Shown piece after piece: positions 1-10,100 of a stretch of DNA of 64,000 nt. Position 1 is the first letter of the stretch. Every line of letters begins with the position of its first letter. The position numbers and the translations under genes are program-made. The notes beneath the pieces are model-generated. The model was given only the letters and a program-made list of their open reading frames with translations. It had not been told where the DNA came from and ran no database searches. Source of the DNA: Zantedeschia hybrid cultivar (Eukaryota > Streptophyta > Magnoliopsida > Alismatales > Araceae); NCBI GenBank assembly GCA_030544215.1, contig JARZZO010000013.1, positions 29,247,229 to 29,311,228 of the forward strand, written 5' to 3'.

Positions 1-2559
1 GAGCACCAGAATCAGAACCAGGTTGCTCCCATTCTAACGAACAGCCAGTCTGAGGCTGGTCGTGGGCAACAATGGAGGATAGAGGACTCTTCCTCTCTCT
101 ACTCAACAGGTCACGTTCAAAGTGCCGCAGAGCGATTACCACGCCGCACCATCCACATACCCAGACCACAACCCGTCACCATCACCCCCCTACCCACACC
201 CACATATCATTCGCCCTCACCCAATAACCCACTACCATTACCCACCTTCCTTAGACCCATTACGCCCCGCACTCCTACGCCTCCATCATATACCCCTCCG
301 CAAACCAATAACGCGCCCCTTTTACCATCAAGGCCATTATTACGCATACCATTTCCTACTTCACCCATTACCACTACCACCTACCCAGATATGCCCCAAC
401 CATCCAAACCGTTACTACGCGTACCCTTCCCCACTTCGCCAACCACTTACCCATCTACCATTCAACCCTCTAGGCCTTTAATCTGCACCGCGCCATCACT
501 ACTTAACCCTACGCCATCACCACCTAACCCAACGCCACCACCTACGCATCAACCCTCCGCACCGCTTACGCCACCCAACTCTGCGGTACTCAAGGTGTCA
601 CCCGGATCCTCCACGGTCGAGGAACACGCGCTCCGGAGTGGGAGGATTTTCAACAAGGTCTTTCCTCAGTCCACAGTCAGAGACGGCCCATCGCAGCCAA
701 CTGAGGAAGCCCATAATGAAGAGAGTGCACCAGGCACTCAATACGACTTGTTGAAACATCTGGACAAAACACCGGCACGGATCACTGTACTGGAATTGAT
801 TAAAAGGTCCAAGATTCACCAAGAAGCTTTAATGGAATACCTACAGAAGGTGATGGTCAACGAAGACGTGCCGGTAGAGAAAATTGCAGCACTACTAGTT
901 CCTCAGGGGGATCAGCCCTCAATTACATTCCACACATCGGAACTAGCACCGCCAGCCGCCAGAAGCATGGCTCTGAGCATCACGGTCAATATCTGCAAGA
1001 AGGCCGTGGACGCATGCCTGGTTGATACAGGGGCTTCAATTAATGTTTTACCTCCGAAGACCCTGGAGCTATGCGGTGTGCCCAAGGAGAAATGGCTGCC
1101 TAGCCCCATCTCAGTTACGGCATATGACAATTCTACCCGTTCCCCTCTGGGAATGGTTTACTTAAAGGTGGAGCTAGGTCCAGTAAGTCATGCAGAAGTC
1201 GAATTTCATATCCTAGAAATCGACCCTTCCATAAATGCCATTCTGGGACGTCCTTATATCAAAACTCTTGAGGCGATTCCTTCTACGAATCACCAATGCC
1301 TCAAATTCCCTTACAAAGGACGAATCATTAAAGTGACGAGCATGCCGATCCTTGCTGCTGCTCATACATTGAATATTAAATCTGCTGTTTTACCTGGCCG
1401 ACAACCTTTTCTGTCGGTATTACAGGTCTACCGTCCAGTGGCTGATCCTTTGAAAGCCGCTACCATTTCTCCATATCCAATAGATGCTATCAAAAGGGGG
1501 AAGTGCATGAGTACCCCAGGGTGGAGAATCATGATGAAGAACGGCTACAAGCCTGGGAAAGGTCTGGGCACACAATTGCAAGGCAGGACCACTCCTGTTA
1601 AAGATCATCGGGCAGTACCCGGAAGCGGTCTGGGCTATAGGCCGAGGAAACTGAAGCAAGACAGGGTTCAGCAAGAAGATGGTCAAGAAATCTTGGAAAC
1701 AATGTCCACACCAATGAAAGAAGGCCGAGATCCTTTAACATGGACTCTATATACTCACTTTGTAAAAGGGCCCATACTTAGTCACGACAACATGGTGGTC
1801 ATTACTTCCTGTTTTGACTTCCATGACATATATGGGAGGGATTTGGCCAGACATTGTTCCGAACTACTTACGTACCAATCCTTGGAGGCTCTGCGGCCTA
1901 TGAAAAGGAGGAAATTCCATGACCCTGAATGCGAATGGTACAGGTGGTTCGATCTGAGGGACCTGTACATAGCACTGAACAGACTATTTCTGGATCCTGC
2001 AGAACCCAAGTGGCCACCGCAGATTGACGAGCTAATTGAGAGCCCTGGCACAATCTTTGACAAGCGGATACTGCTGTCCGAAGAAGCTGATGAAGGGGAG
2101 CCAGATGACCCCTATGAAGCTGGTTATACAACAGATCTGCTCTGGAGGGGGACATATCCTTCACATGTCTTCATGCTCCATACTCTTTTTCGTACACTAC
2201 TCTTGACCCCGACTTGGTCGCGGGTCATAATTGAAGATATTCCACGGGCCCCGCCCGTTATGATAACTCTGTCCCCTCGGGACTTTATTCCACAACCTCC
2301 TCTCGACCTAGAGAGGTTGTATAATCTGATCTGGGACATATTGCTATATGATCCCCCTAATCCTCTGGCCTTGGTGCCGCTTCCCCCGTCCGATTCTCCT
2401 CCCATTTGTATTCATTCTTGCTTTATGTTTAATTCTTTCATTGTCCAAAAAAAAACGCCAATTTGGCAACAAATTCTTCCCAAATCATTATCGAGGAAAC
2501 ATCTTACTTGTCCGATTACACCCCATCGCGCGGGTCCGTCGGTCAAGATTCTCTCCTAG
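1..2559 (+). CDS. gag C-terminal tail, protease, G-patch and unknown domain of element A (5' partial)
   Basis: The frame is open from base 1 to the stop at 2557-2559 (853 codons including the stop); the ATG at 391 is internal. Residues 1-200 are a Pro/Ser/Thr-rich linker with a repeated PLLRVPFPTSP-like unit. The retropepsin motif VDTGAS lies at residues 341-346 and ILGRPYIK about 75 residues later. A G-patch (GWRIMMKNGYKPGKGLG) spans about residues 508-545. About 300 further residues form a conserved domain I cannot name (for example FDFHDIYGRDLARHCSELL). Gag and protease act in particle assembly and polyprotein cleavage; the G-patch may bind RNA. The frame overlaps the pol frame, which lies in the -1 register. 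Confidence 0.87.
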   Translation, partial: EHQNQNQVAPILTNSQSEAGRGQQWRIEDSSSLYSTGHVQSAAERLPRRTIHIPRPQPVTITPLPTPTYHSPSPNNPLPLPTFLRPITPRTPTPPSYTPPQTNNAPLLPSRPLLRIPFPTSPITTTTYPDMPQPSKPLLRVPFPTSPTTYPSTIQPSRPLICTAPSLLNPTPSPPNPTPPPTHQPSAPLTPPNSAVLKVSPGSSTVEEHALRSGRIFNKVFPQSTVRDGPSQPTEEAHNEESAPGTQYDLLKHLDKTPARITVLELIKRSKIHQEALMEYLQKVMVNEDVPVEKIAALLVPQGDQPSITFHTSELAPPAARSMALSITVNICKKAVDACLVDTGASINVLPPKTLELCGVPKEKWLPSPISVTAYDNSTRSPLGMVYLKVELGPVSHAEVEFHILEIDPSINAILGRPYIKTLEAIPSTNHQCLKFPYKGRIIKVTSMPILAAAHTLNIKSAVLPGRQPFLSVLQVYRPVADPLKAATISPYPIDAIKRGKCMSTPGWRIMMKNGYKPGKGLGTQLQGRTTPVKDHRAVPGSGLGYRPRKLKQDRVQQEDGQEILETMSTPMKEGRDPLTWTLYTHFVKGPILSHDNMVVITSCFDFHDIYGRDLARHCSELLTYQSLEALRPMKRRKFHDPECEWYRWFDLRDLYIALNRLFLDPAEPKWPPQIDELIESPGTIFDKRILLSEEADEGEPDDPYEAGYTTDLLWRGTYPSHVFMLHTLFRTLLLTPTWSRVIIEDIPRAPPVMITLSPRDFIPQPPLDLERLYNLIWDILLYDPPNPLALVPLPPSDSPPICIHSCFMFNSFIVQKKTPIWQQILPKSLSRKHLTCPITPHRAGPSVKILS

Positions 2560-5500
2560 ATCTACTCTGTCCCTCCCCACGGGAGGATTCCCCTGTATTT
2601 CCACCTGTATCCCAGGATTTTCATCCTGTTTCATCTTCCTTAGGTTATGATAGGCAGTTTAGTGAAGTTAGGAAGTCTAGTTTTAGGCAGGTTAGGCAGT
2701 TTAGGAAGTCTAGGAAGCCTAAGGGTAGGCAAATTCCAGAAAGATACCTCCAGGATTTGGCTGATAAATGTTCCTTTTGCTCTTTAATCCCTCAGCTTTT
2801 AGAAGATCCAATTCAGATGCCAGAAGATTGTACAGATGATGAGTCAGTCAATGATGGGTACAGGGTATATGAGTTAGTGCATGAAAAGGACCCCATTGTT
2901 GAAGATGAGGAAGATGATGAGGACGCAGCTGAAGCATATGCCAGTGGAGTTAAGAGATTTGATGAACCTTCAGCTGCCGTCGAAGAGCCCACAAAAGAAA
3001 TAAACTTAGGGACTGAAGACGAACCTAAGGTTGTCCTCGTCAGTAAAAATCTTTCTGCAGAGGATGAAAAGGCAATGATACAAGTGCTTAAGGATTATAA
3101 GGACACTTTCGCCTGGAGTTACGAGGATATGCCGGGGTTAGACTCATCTTTAGTTGAACACAGGTTAACATTAAAGGATGGAGCTAGTCCGGTCAAGCAG
3201 AAATTAAGGCGATTCCACCCACAAATGGCTTTAAAGATGAAGGAAGAGGTCGACAAATTACACAAAGCCAAATTCATTAGAGTTGTCCTTTATCCACAAT
3301 GGGTGGCCAATATAGTCCCGGTTATGAAAAAGGATGGGAAGGTCAGAATTTGCATTGACTTCCGCGATCTGAACCGGGCGTGTCCTAAAGATGATTTTCC
3401 ATTGCCTCATATTGATGTACTCATCGATAACACTGCTGGCTATGAAACGTTATCGTTTATGGATGGATTTTCAGGATACAACCAGATTAAGCTGGCAGAA
3501 GAGGATCAAGAGAAGACTTCATTCACTACACCTTGGGGAACATATTGTTATGTCGTCATGCCATTTGGATTGAAGAACGCTGGAGCCACTTATCAAAGGG
3601 CTATGATGGCAATATTTCATGACATGATGCATATAGATTTGGAAGTGTATGTGGATGACTTATTGGTTAAGTCTAAAACGAAGGCTGAGCATGCCAAGGT
3701 TTTGGCAAGGGTATTAGAGAGATCGAGAGAATATCAGTTGAAGATGAACCCCAAGAAATGTGTATTCGGGGTATCTTCAGGAAAATTGCTTGGATTCATT
3801 GTCAGCAAACGGGGAATTGAGATCGATCCCAATAAGGCGAAGGCTATCAGAGAAATGCCACCTCCCAAAAACTTGAAGGAGTTAAGAGGATTAATCGGGA
3901 GGTTACAATTTATTCGCCGTTTTGTCTCCCAGCACTCACAAAGGTGTAAGCCGTTCTATGAGCTTACCAAGCCAGGAGTCAAATTCAATTGGGACGATAA
4001 GTGTCAGGAGGCATTTGATGGATTAAAGGACTATTTGGCAAGTCCTCCTGTTTTGAGACCACCATCTCCAGGCAGACCATTGATACTTTATATTTCTGTC
4101 CTGGATGATGCAGTGGGGGCTGTCTTAGCACAAGAGGATGAAGAAGGAAAAGAGAGGGCAGCCTACTATCTCTCTAAACTTCTCAACCCCGCTGAACAGA
4201 GATATACGGCGATGGAGAAAACATGTGCAGCATTGGTTTGGGTTGTTCAGAAATTAAAGCATTATTTTCTGGCCCATGAAGTCCATCTCATCGCTAGGAT
4301 GAATCCGATCAAGTTCCTTCTGGAGAAATCTGTTCTTACTGATAGGTTAGCGCGATGGCAAAGCTTTCTATCCCAATTCAATATCATTTACATTCAACAG
4401 AAAGCGATCAAGGGCTATGCCATAGCAGAACATCTCGCTCATCATCCCCTCCCTCGATTTGATCCAGTGCGATCAGAGTTTCCGGATGAGGAACTGATGT
4501 CCGTAAATCAAATCAAAGATGATATGTGGACTCTGCATTTTGACGGAGCTCTGAATTCTCATGAAAAGGGTATCGGAATCGTTCTGTTATCACCTGAAGG
4601 TGTCACCATTCCACAAGCCTTTCAGCTTGATTTTCCAGTCACCAACAACATAGCTGAATACGAGGCACTTCTTGCTGGCCTCGAGGCTGCTCATTTGCAT
4701 GGTGCCACAAAACTCAGGATTGTAGGTGATAGCCAATTAATTCTTCGCCAAGTGCTGACCAAGTATCGAACTCTTGATCCCAAGCTTAAGCCATATCAAG
4801 AACTTACTTCTGCTTACTCAAAGCTTTTCACAAAATTGATCTTTGTCCATGTCCCTAGAAATCAAAACATCTTAGCTGACGCTCTAGCTTCACTTGCATC
4901 TTCTCTTGATTTTCCTATCAGCAAGCAATCTGAATCAATCATAATTCATAGGCGTCTTTCACCTGCCGTGAAAGATCCTTCATTTCTTAGAACTAAGGAG
5001 AAGTTGCTGAAGAAATTCAAAGATGGAAGTATTGTGGAGAAAAGAGAAATCATGTTGATGGAGCTGTTAGAAGAGATGGATGATGAACAGAAGCCATGGT
5101 ATTATGAAATTGCAAAATATTGTGAAGATCAATCGTACCCTGAGGAAGCTACAACTGAGGAGAAAAGAGCTATCAGGAGAGTTGCTCAACGATACACCCT
5201 AGTTAGGGGAGCATTATATAAGAGAGGTTTTGATGGAGTTCTTCTGAGATGTTTAGACGAAGATGAGCTTTGGAAGGTTATGGAAGGAGCTCATAGTGGA
5301 GTTTGTGGTGGCCATGTCAGTGGACAGATGCTAGCAAAGAAGATCCTTAGACAAGGATTTTATTGGCCAACCATGGAAGAAGACTGTGTAGGATATGTCC
5401 GTAGGTGTGCTAAGTGTCAACTTCACGCCGACAAAATTCATTCTCCTGCATCTTCACTCCATCCTGTTTCTTCCCCATGGCCTTTCTCCATGTGGGCTTT

Positions 5501-6356
5501 CGACATTATTGGACCTCTTGGTAACCCAGATTCCGGCATCAAGCAAAAATCTTTCATTCTCACGGCAACGGAATACTTTACCAAGTGGGCAGAAGCTGAA
5601 GCATACATGGAGATCAAAGCATCAACCGTCTGCAAGTTCATCATGAAGAACATCATCACAAGATTCGGGATTCCAAGTACCATCGTCACCGACAACGGAC
5701 CGCAGTTCGTGTCACAGGAATTGAAGGACCTCTGCAACAGGTATAAAATTGCATTGCATCATTCATCTCCTTATTATCCGCAAGGCAATGGCCAAGCAGA
5801 GGCAACTAATAAGACTTTGATAAAAATTATCAAGAAGACGTGTAAATCTAACAAATTCGCAGATTGGCCAGAAAAATTGGTTGAGGCTCTATGGGCCTAC
5901 CGAACTTCAATCCGCACGCCTACTGGGCAAACTCCTTATTCCTTAACATTTGGAATGGAGGCGGTAGTTCCATATGAGATCCTTATACCGTCATTAAGAG
6001 TACAATTGAACAAGGAATTCTCCATTGATGAACATCGTTCAGCACTTCTTGCTCAATTGGAACTTTTAGACGAGAAGAGGTGGTCAGCTGCTAATCATGC
6101 AAAAGTTTATCAAAACAGACTAGCACGTTTTTATCAAAAGAAAGTCATTGAACGAAAGTTCAAAGTCGGTGAAATGGTTGTTAAAAGAATTTTTGTAAAA
6201 CCTGGTGGTCCGCGTTCTAAGCTCCAACCCAACTGGGAAGGACCTTATGTTGTATCGCACGCTTATCCTGGTAATGCTTATCGTTTAGTTAATGCAGAAG
6301 GAGAAGAGCTAAATCATCCCTGGAATGGTTTACACCTTAAGAAATACTACCCTTAA
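2433..6356 (+). CDS. pol of element A: RT, RNase H, archaeal-type RNase H, integrase (intact frame)
   Basis: The frame is open from 2433 (just after a TAA) to 6356 with no internal stop. It has no early ATG; the conventional ORF start at 2463 is TTG, so expression probably needs a -1 shift or splicing from the gag-PR frame. RT has the YVDD box at 3648-3659. RNase H follows (about 4075-4270). A second RNase H (HFDGALNSHEKGIGIVLLSP) starts near 4537. Integrase has an HHCC zinc finger near 5287-5425 and a D,D,E core (FDIIGPL, TDNGPQF, NGQAEATNK). The end is the stop after KKYYP. Copies B and C are broken in this region, so A is the best-preserved pol here. Confidence 0.92.
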   Translation, partial: FFHCPKKNANLATNSSQIIIEETSYLSDYTPSRGSVGQDSLLDLLCPSPREDSPVFPPVSQDFHPVSSSLGYDRQFSEVRKSSFRQVRQFRKSRKPKGRQIPERYLQDLADKCSFCSLIPQLLEDPIQMPEDCTDDESVNDGYRVYELVHEKDPIVEDEEDDEDAAEAYASGVKRFDEPSAAVEEPTKEINLGTEDEPKVVLVSKNLSAEDEKAMIQVLKDYKDTFAWSYEDMPGLDSSLVEHRLTLKDGASPVKQKLRRFHPQMALKMKEEVDKLHKAKFIRVVLYPQWVANIVPVMKKDGKVRICIDFRDLNRACPKDDFPLPHIDVLIDNTAGYETLSFMDGFSGYNQIKLAEEDQEKTSFTTPWGTYCYVVMPFGLKNAGATYQRAMMAIFHDMMHIDLEVYVDDLLVKSKTKAEHAKVLARVLERSREYQLKMNPKKCVFGVSSGKLLGFIVSKRGIEIDPNKAKAIREMPPPKNLKELRGLIGRLQFIRRFVSQHSQRCKPFYELTKPGVKFNWDDKCQEAFDGLKDYLASPPVLRPPSPGRPLILYISVLDDAVGAVLAQEDEEGKERAAYYLSKLLNPAEQRYTAMEKTCAALVWVVQKLKHYFLAHEVHLIARMNPIKFLLEKSVLTDRLARWQSFLSQFNIIYIQQKAIKGYAIAEHLAHHPLPRFDPVRSEFPDEELMSVNQIKDDMWTLHFDGALNSHEKGIGIVLLSPEGVTIPQAFQLDFPVTNNIAEYEALLAGLEAAHLHGATKLRIVGDSQLILRQVLTKYRTLDPKLKPYQELTSAYSKLFTKLIFVHVPRNQNILADALASLASSLDFPISKQSESIIIHRRLSPAVKDPSFLRTKEKLLKKFKDGSIVEKREIMLMELLEEMDDEQKPWYYEIAKYCEDQSYPEEATTEEKRAIRRVAQRYTLVRGALYKRGFDGVLLRCLDEDELWKVMEGAHSGVCGGHVSGQMLAKKILRQGFYWPTMEEDCVGYVRRCAKCQLHADKIHSPASSLHPVSSPWPFSMWAFDIIGPLGNPDSGIKQKSFILTATEYFTKWAEAEAYMEIKASTVCKFIMKNIITRFGIPSTIVTDNGPQFVSQELKDLCNRYKIALHHSSPYYPQGNGQAEATNKTLIKIIKKTCKSNKFADWPEKLVEALWAYRTSIRTPTGQTPYSLTFGMEAVVPYEILIPSLRVQLNKEFSIDEHRSALLAQLELLDEKRWSAANHAKVYQNRLARFYQKKVIERKFKVGEMVVKRIFVKPGGPRSKLQPNWEGPYVVSHAYPGNAYRLVNAEGEELNHPWNGLHLKKYYP
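2439..2559 (+). promoter_or_regulatory. gag-PR to pol overlap with possible -1 frameshift site
   Basis: The two frames overlap between 2433 and 2559, and the second is in the -1 register. In A a run of nine A (2447-2455) gives two zero-frame AAA codons preceded by A, a classic -1 slippery pattern. Copy C has CAG AAA AAA ATA here and copy B has an interrupted CCAAAACAAAACG run. The overlap and -1 relation are therefore conserved in three copies but the slippery run is not. Splicing, as reported for Ogre-type Tat elements between protease and RT, is an alternative. Confidence 0.5.
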
Positions 6357-6654
6357 GTTAAAGAGTCGATCAGTATGGTACAAAGACCAGTGGAATCAGA
6401 AAGTTTATAAACTCAAATTTCTTTGTTAGTCTGAATAATTTAACTTCAAACCCATTACTGCACACACTGACACGTTTGATTCGTGAGTAACAAGAGATGC
6501 CAAGTCCTTAAGAATATCAAAAGCTTGACTAAAAGTATAAAGTACAAATCATTCCTTTTAAAGTAAAATTCTGTTTTATACTCGGCCCATGATGTCGGAA
6601 CGAGACTTAAAATAGACTACCAAGAATACCCGCCATCTTAGTAGGAGGCCGTCA

Positions 6655-6671
6655 TAAAAAAATGGGGGAGA
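6655..6671 (+). promoter_or_regulatory. Polypurine tract-like run inside the 3' UTR
   Basis: An A-run then TGGGGGAGA follows the conserved GCCGTCAT context. The same context and purine run recur in C (about 15477-15494) and B (63748-63780). It lies 2.1 kb before the 3' LTR, so it is not the tract that directly primes at the LTR edge. The sequence just before the LTR (AAGGTGAGGCAGC) is only moderately purine-rich. Confidence 0.45.
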
Positions 6672-7117
6672 TCCGTTCCAAAGCAAAGCAAAAAAGAAAA
6701 GAATAGAAAAGCAAAAGCAAGGCAAAAAGCCAAATTCAAAATCAAAAGGCCATTACACTACAAATGTTACATCAAGGCTATGAAATGAAACAAAAGGGAA
6801 CGCAAGGTCGATAAATACCCCGGAAAGAAAATGACCGAACCCCAACAGATATTAGGGTTGGAAAGGGACATCTTTTTAAGTCTCCGGAACTTTCTCATGG
6901 GCTTTCTAAATCTATTCTTCTTTTCTTTCTAAAGAGGTGTACTTCAAGCTTAAAGGATGGCTTAGATTGACTAAGGGTCAAATCATCAAATGGGATCACG
7001 AATGGAAACACAAGTTCAAACACGATGGGTTTTAAGTTAAGCTGTTAAAGAACAATTTGGAAATTAAGTTAATAAATGAATAAGTTCTGTTGATCTAAGT
7101 ACCATACTGGTCTTTTA

Positions 7118-7545
7118 GTCAAAAAAAAAAAAAAAATTCAAAAAAAATATATATGTCAAAAAAAAAAAAAAAATCAAAAAATTTGCATATGTCAAAATTC
7201 AAAAAAAATATATACATCTCAAAACCCAAACAAAAATGAATATTTCAAAATTCAAAAAAAAAATGTATATGCAAAAATTCAAAAAAAAATGTATATGTCA
7301 AAATTCAAAAAAAAAATTGCATAGTCAAAAAAATTCAAAAAATTGCATAGTCAAAAAAATTCAAAAAAATTGCATAGTCAAAAAAAATTCAAAAAAATTG
7401 CATAGTCAAAAACTCAAAAAAAAAAGTACATATTTCAAAAATTCAAAAAAAATGTACATTTTTCAAAAATCTAAAAAAAATACATATTTCAAAACCCCAA
7501 AACAAAAAAAAAATGAATATTTCAAAACCACAAAAATATTTCAAT
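7118..7545 (+). repeat. A-rich minisatellite in the 3' UTR of A
   Basis: Degenerate tandem units of the type TCAAAAAAATTCAAAAAAATTGCATAG and CAAAAATTCAAAAAAAATGTATATG, period about 20-27 bp. The short Lys/Asn-rich ORF across it is a product of the repeat, not a gene. Element C has a similar array in the same place with a different unit. Confidence 0.85.
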
Positions 7546-8480
7546 TAGCATTTGCTTGTGGCATTTAGTGTGTTTCATTCATTTTATTTTCAGTAAGCAT
7601 ATGTTTGCTTGCATGTTGCATTTTGGTTAAGTCTGATTATTCTTATTACCTTTGTTAATAAAGGTTATGCCCCTTGACCATTTATTGAAGGAAAAGATTA
7701 ATTGACCATTTATTTGGTCAGGCAAGGGGCTAAGCCTAAACAGATACTTAACATGTTTGTTCAAGTTGTATACAGGACACAAGGCATTGGTACAGTTGGA
7801 ATCCAAGTAGAGAACAGCCAGAAATCTGTTTCTGAGATTCAAGAAAGCCTGAGTAAAGCTGGAAATGTCAAGAAAATCCCTTTGTGGAATTCAAGAAGTC
7901 CTGACCGTGGCTAAAAAGACGGTTATTTCTATCCTTGTACTCTTCCATGTAAATCATTTGCATTACTATATATTAAATATTTTATATCAAGGACCTTGTG
8001 GTTTTGATGAAACTGGAATTTAAGTTCCCCTACAAAAAAAACAGTGATAATTCCAGAGGATTCTTAATCGCATGGATAGGCCGTTGGATTGTTAATTAGT
8101 GGGGACGATGGTTCCACTTTTGTGAAACGGTGCGTGGATAAACGAGCTTCGGCTTAGCACTGAATTACGAGAATTGGTGTCTTGACTCATTAATGACAAT
8201 TTAACAATATTATCCTTGATTAATTTATATTTTATTTGACTTTATATTTTTCTTTTAGCCCAGCATGCATCATGTAGGACTTTGAAATCAGTGTGAAATA
8301 AGAATTAATTATTGATTAAGTTTCAGACCATTAAATCAAATAATCTCCAACATGATATGAAATATTCCATTCCGAATTGAGTATCTTGATTATCTTTGAG
8401 GTTCGCTTGAAGATATCCTTGGAATTCTATCCTTGCTTGGATTCTTTATCCGATATTCTTATTTTCTTTTAAGATCCATC

Positions 8481-8576
8481 ATGGCTGCAGCACGTCCACA
8501 TTGGCTGGCAAACGCTCCCCATGATGAAACCCACAGTGTCTACGACCTGGGGTACTTCCCACTCCGAGGAGGTTGA
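8481..8576 (+). other. Conserved short ORF near the 3' LTR of A
   Basis: A 31-codon frame beginning MAAARPHWLANAPHDET with DLGYFP further on. Element C has the same frame at 29542-29676, beginning MVAARPHWLAIAPHDET and also reaching DLGYFP. The match holds at amino-acid level over about 28 codons and then diverges. No family recognised. It may be a fragment of a lost gene rather than a working peptide. Confidence 0.35.
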
Positions 8577-8967
8577 TCGACTTTATTTTATTTCCTTGTC
8601 TACTTCATCCAGACAGGATTAATTCCGTTGATTTCCTTGAGCTATCTTCATTGATAATTTTGAGAAAAATTCCAGTCATGTGATGTTAAGAGCGTGTCTC
8701 ATCACACCTTGGCATCACCTTTTCAGTACATTCCATTTCATTTCACTCCCTTGCAAAGACGATGCCAAGGTGAGGCAGCTGTAGACACGCTAATTTTGAC
8801 GTCATTTCGAGTAAATTTCATATCATATAATAATGCCTCGAAATGGTATGATATTTAATCATTAATTAATTTTTATTAATCTTTTTAAGTGTCGGATTTA
8901 ACAGATGTGTTTAAGTTAATCAATTGAATTGATTTTAGCTCAAATTTGAGTTAAAATATGAAGAATT

Positions 8968-9266
8968 CTAAAAGACGTCTACACAAGTGGACGCGATTTA
9001 GAGTTTATTCCTGTTTTAACGATTAAATTTGAATTTTAATTAATTAATTAATTAACTAAAAGGCGTCTGGGAATGTCGACGCGTTTTAGGTTTCCTAGGC
9101 TATTTCTACTTCTCCTCCGGATGTTTATCCTTATCTTAATTAGTCTAAAAGACGTCTACACAGGTGGACGCGTTTTACCTAATAAAGATAAAGATAAGTT
9201 TTTCTCGGATATTTATCCTTATCTTAATTAATCTGAAAAGCGTCAGCCAAGGTGGACGCGTTTTAG
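8968..9266 (+). repeat. Four 34-bp dyad motifs in the U3 of the A LTR
   Basis: Copies at 8968-9001, 9056-9089, 9145-9178 and 9233-9266. Each has a left arm such as CTAAAAGGCGTC, a 10-nt spacer that differs between copies, and a right arm such as GACGCGTTTTAG. Start-to-start spacing is 88, 89 and 88 bp. The last copy ends about 100 bp before the TATA box. Confidence 0.85.
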
Positions 9267-9364
9267 ATAATTACAGATAAAGATGAATTAATCAGTAATT
9301 ATATGTCGGTTAAGATGGATAAATTCGGAGTTTTCTAATGTTAATCGCGAACGCAAGAAATGCC

Positions 9365-9372
9365 TATAAATA
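9365..9372 (+). promoter_or_regulatory. LTR TATA box (element A)
   Basis: TATAAATA in the context GCCTATAAATACC, conserved in all four LTRs of this family (18021, 30356, 46070). It lies about 100 bp after the last dyad motif and presumably sets the start of the retroelement transcript. Confidence 0.7.
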
Positions 9373-10100
9373 CCCTGCATGTTGAATAGAAAAGAGAGAG
9401 AACATAATTAAGTTGAGTTGAGCCATAGCGTTATAGCGATTTGAAGATCGAAGCAACAACGTCGTAACGCCGGAGCACTGCCATTCCCAGAAGTCGGCGT
9501 CCCTTTCAAGATCTTCATCCTTTCAAGGCTTCAACCGATTGGGCATAAGTTTTTCATTACTGCATTTGCATTTTTCATCTTCATTAGTTTTTTTTCATAT
9601 TCACTTCATGCAAACACACACCACAGCATAATCTTTCAAAAAAACCTACTTGATCTAAGGGGTTTCAAAACCATTAAAAAAGTAAGTTTGCTGTTTTAAA
9701 TATGCTTAAAATCATGATTAGTTCAGATACTACTTCTATTTAAATTCTCATCATTGTTTCTTCATTCCATTTTTCTTTTTCTGTCTCTGCTGCACTCAAC
9801 AACAACAACAAGAGATCAAAAGGGGGAAATCAAGCACAACTTCTGGACGATCCTCAACCTCAAATTCAACAGCAAGAACAAAAGAAGCAAAGAAAGGGCT
9901 CTCTTTCTTCAGCCGGCTGAGGAAGGGGAACCAAGGACTCAATCTTCCGCGTTTTGAAAGGTAAGCGATCATACTCTCTTTTGAAACTTTTAAGTTTCTG
10001 GCGATCACTGCACTTTAGTTGCTGTTTTTAATAGGTTAGTTTACACCTAAACAACATAGATATTTCATGTTAATCACACGGTCATTCTAAGCACCTACAC

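Larger units (their letters stand above)
6357..8779 (+). other. 3' untranslated region of element A
   Basis: Non-coding sequence between the pol stop and the 3' LTR. It holds a polypurine tract-like run at 6655-6671, an A-rich minisatellite at 7118-7545, a segment shared with element C (7880-8779 matches 28880-29838), and a conserved short ORF at 8481. It lacks the antisense genes that element C carries at the equivalent place, between about 7860 and 7880 of this copy. Nothing else was recognised. Confidence 0.7.
1..10099 (+). mobile_element. Tat-type Ty3/gypsy element A, 3' portion, nested in element C
   Basis: The order is gag C-terminal part, protease, G-patch, RT, RNase H, archaeal-type RNase H, integrase, a 2.4-kb 3' UTR and a 3' LTR at 8780-10099. 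This domain order defines the Tat group of plant Ty3/gypsy elements. The 5' LTR and most of gag lie left of the window. Sequence right of the 3' LTR begins CATGG and continues in register as protease sequence of another copy, so A seems to have inserted into the protease region of element C. The matching CATGG should then lie left of A's 5' LTR. Both long frames are open, unlike copies B and C, so A looks like the youngest Tat insertion here. Confidence 0.88.
8780..10099 (+). mobile_element. 3' LTR of element A (Tat family 1, divergent subfamily)
   Basis: The LTR starts TGTAGACACGCTAATTTTGA, as do the LTRs at 17412, 29839 and 45543, and ends CACCTACA (family end GAGCACTCACA). Length 1320 bp. 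By eye it differs from the other three much more than they differ from one another, for example downstream of the TATA box, so it is a separate subfamily from C's own 3' LTR. Four 34-bp dyad motifs occupy U3, a TATA box follows at 9365, and a conserved palindrome lies downstream near 9909. Confidence 0.88.

Noticed and set aside
7118..7545. CRISPR-like array
   Set aside because: Units are A-rich, of uneven length and without unique spacers; the sequence is eukaryotic retroelement DNA.
8968..9001. 34-bp dyads as recombinase sites like loxP (also 34 bp)
   Set aside because: loxP has 13-8-13 geometry and a fixed asymmetric spacer. Here the spacer is 10 nt and differs in almost every copy, which does not suit strand exchange.
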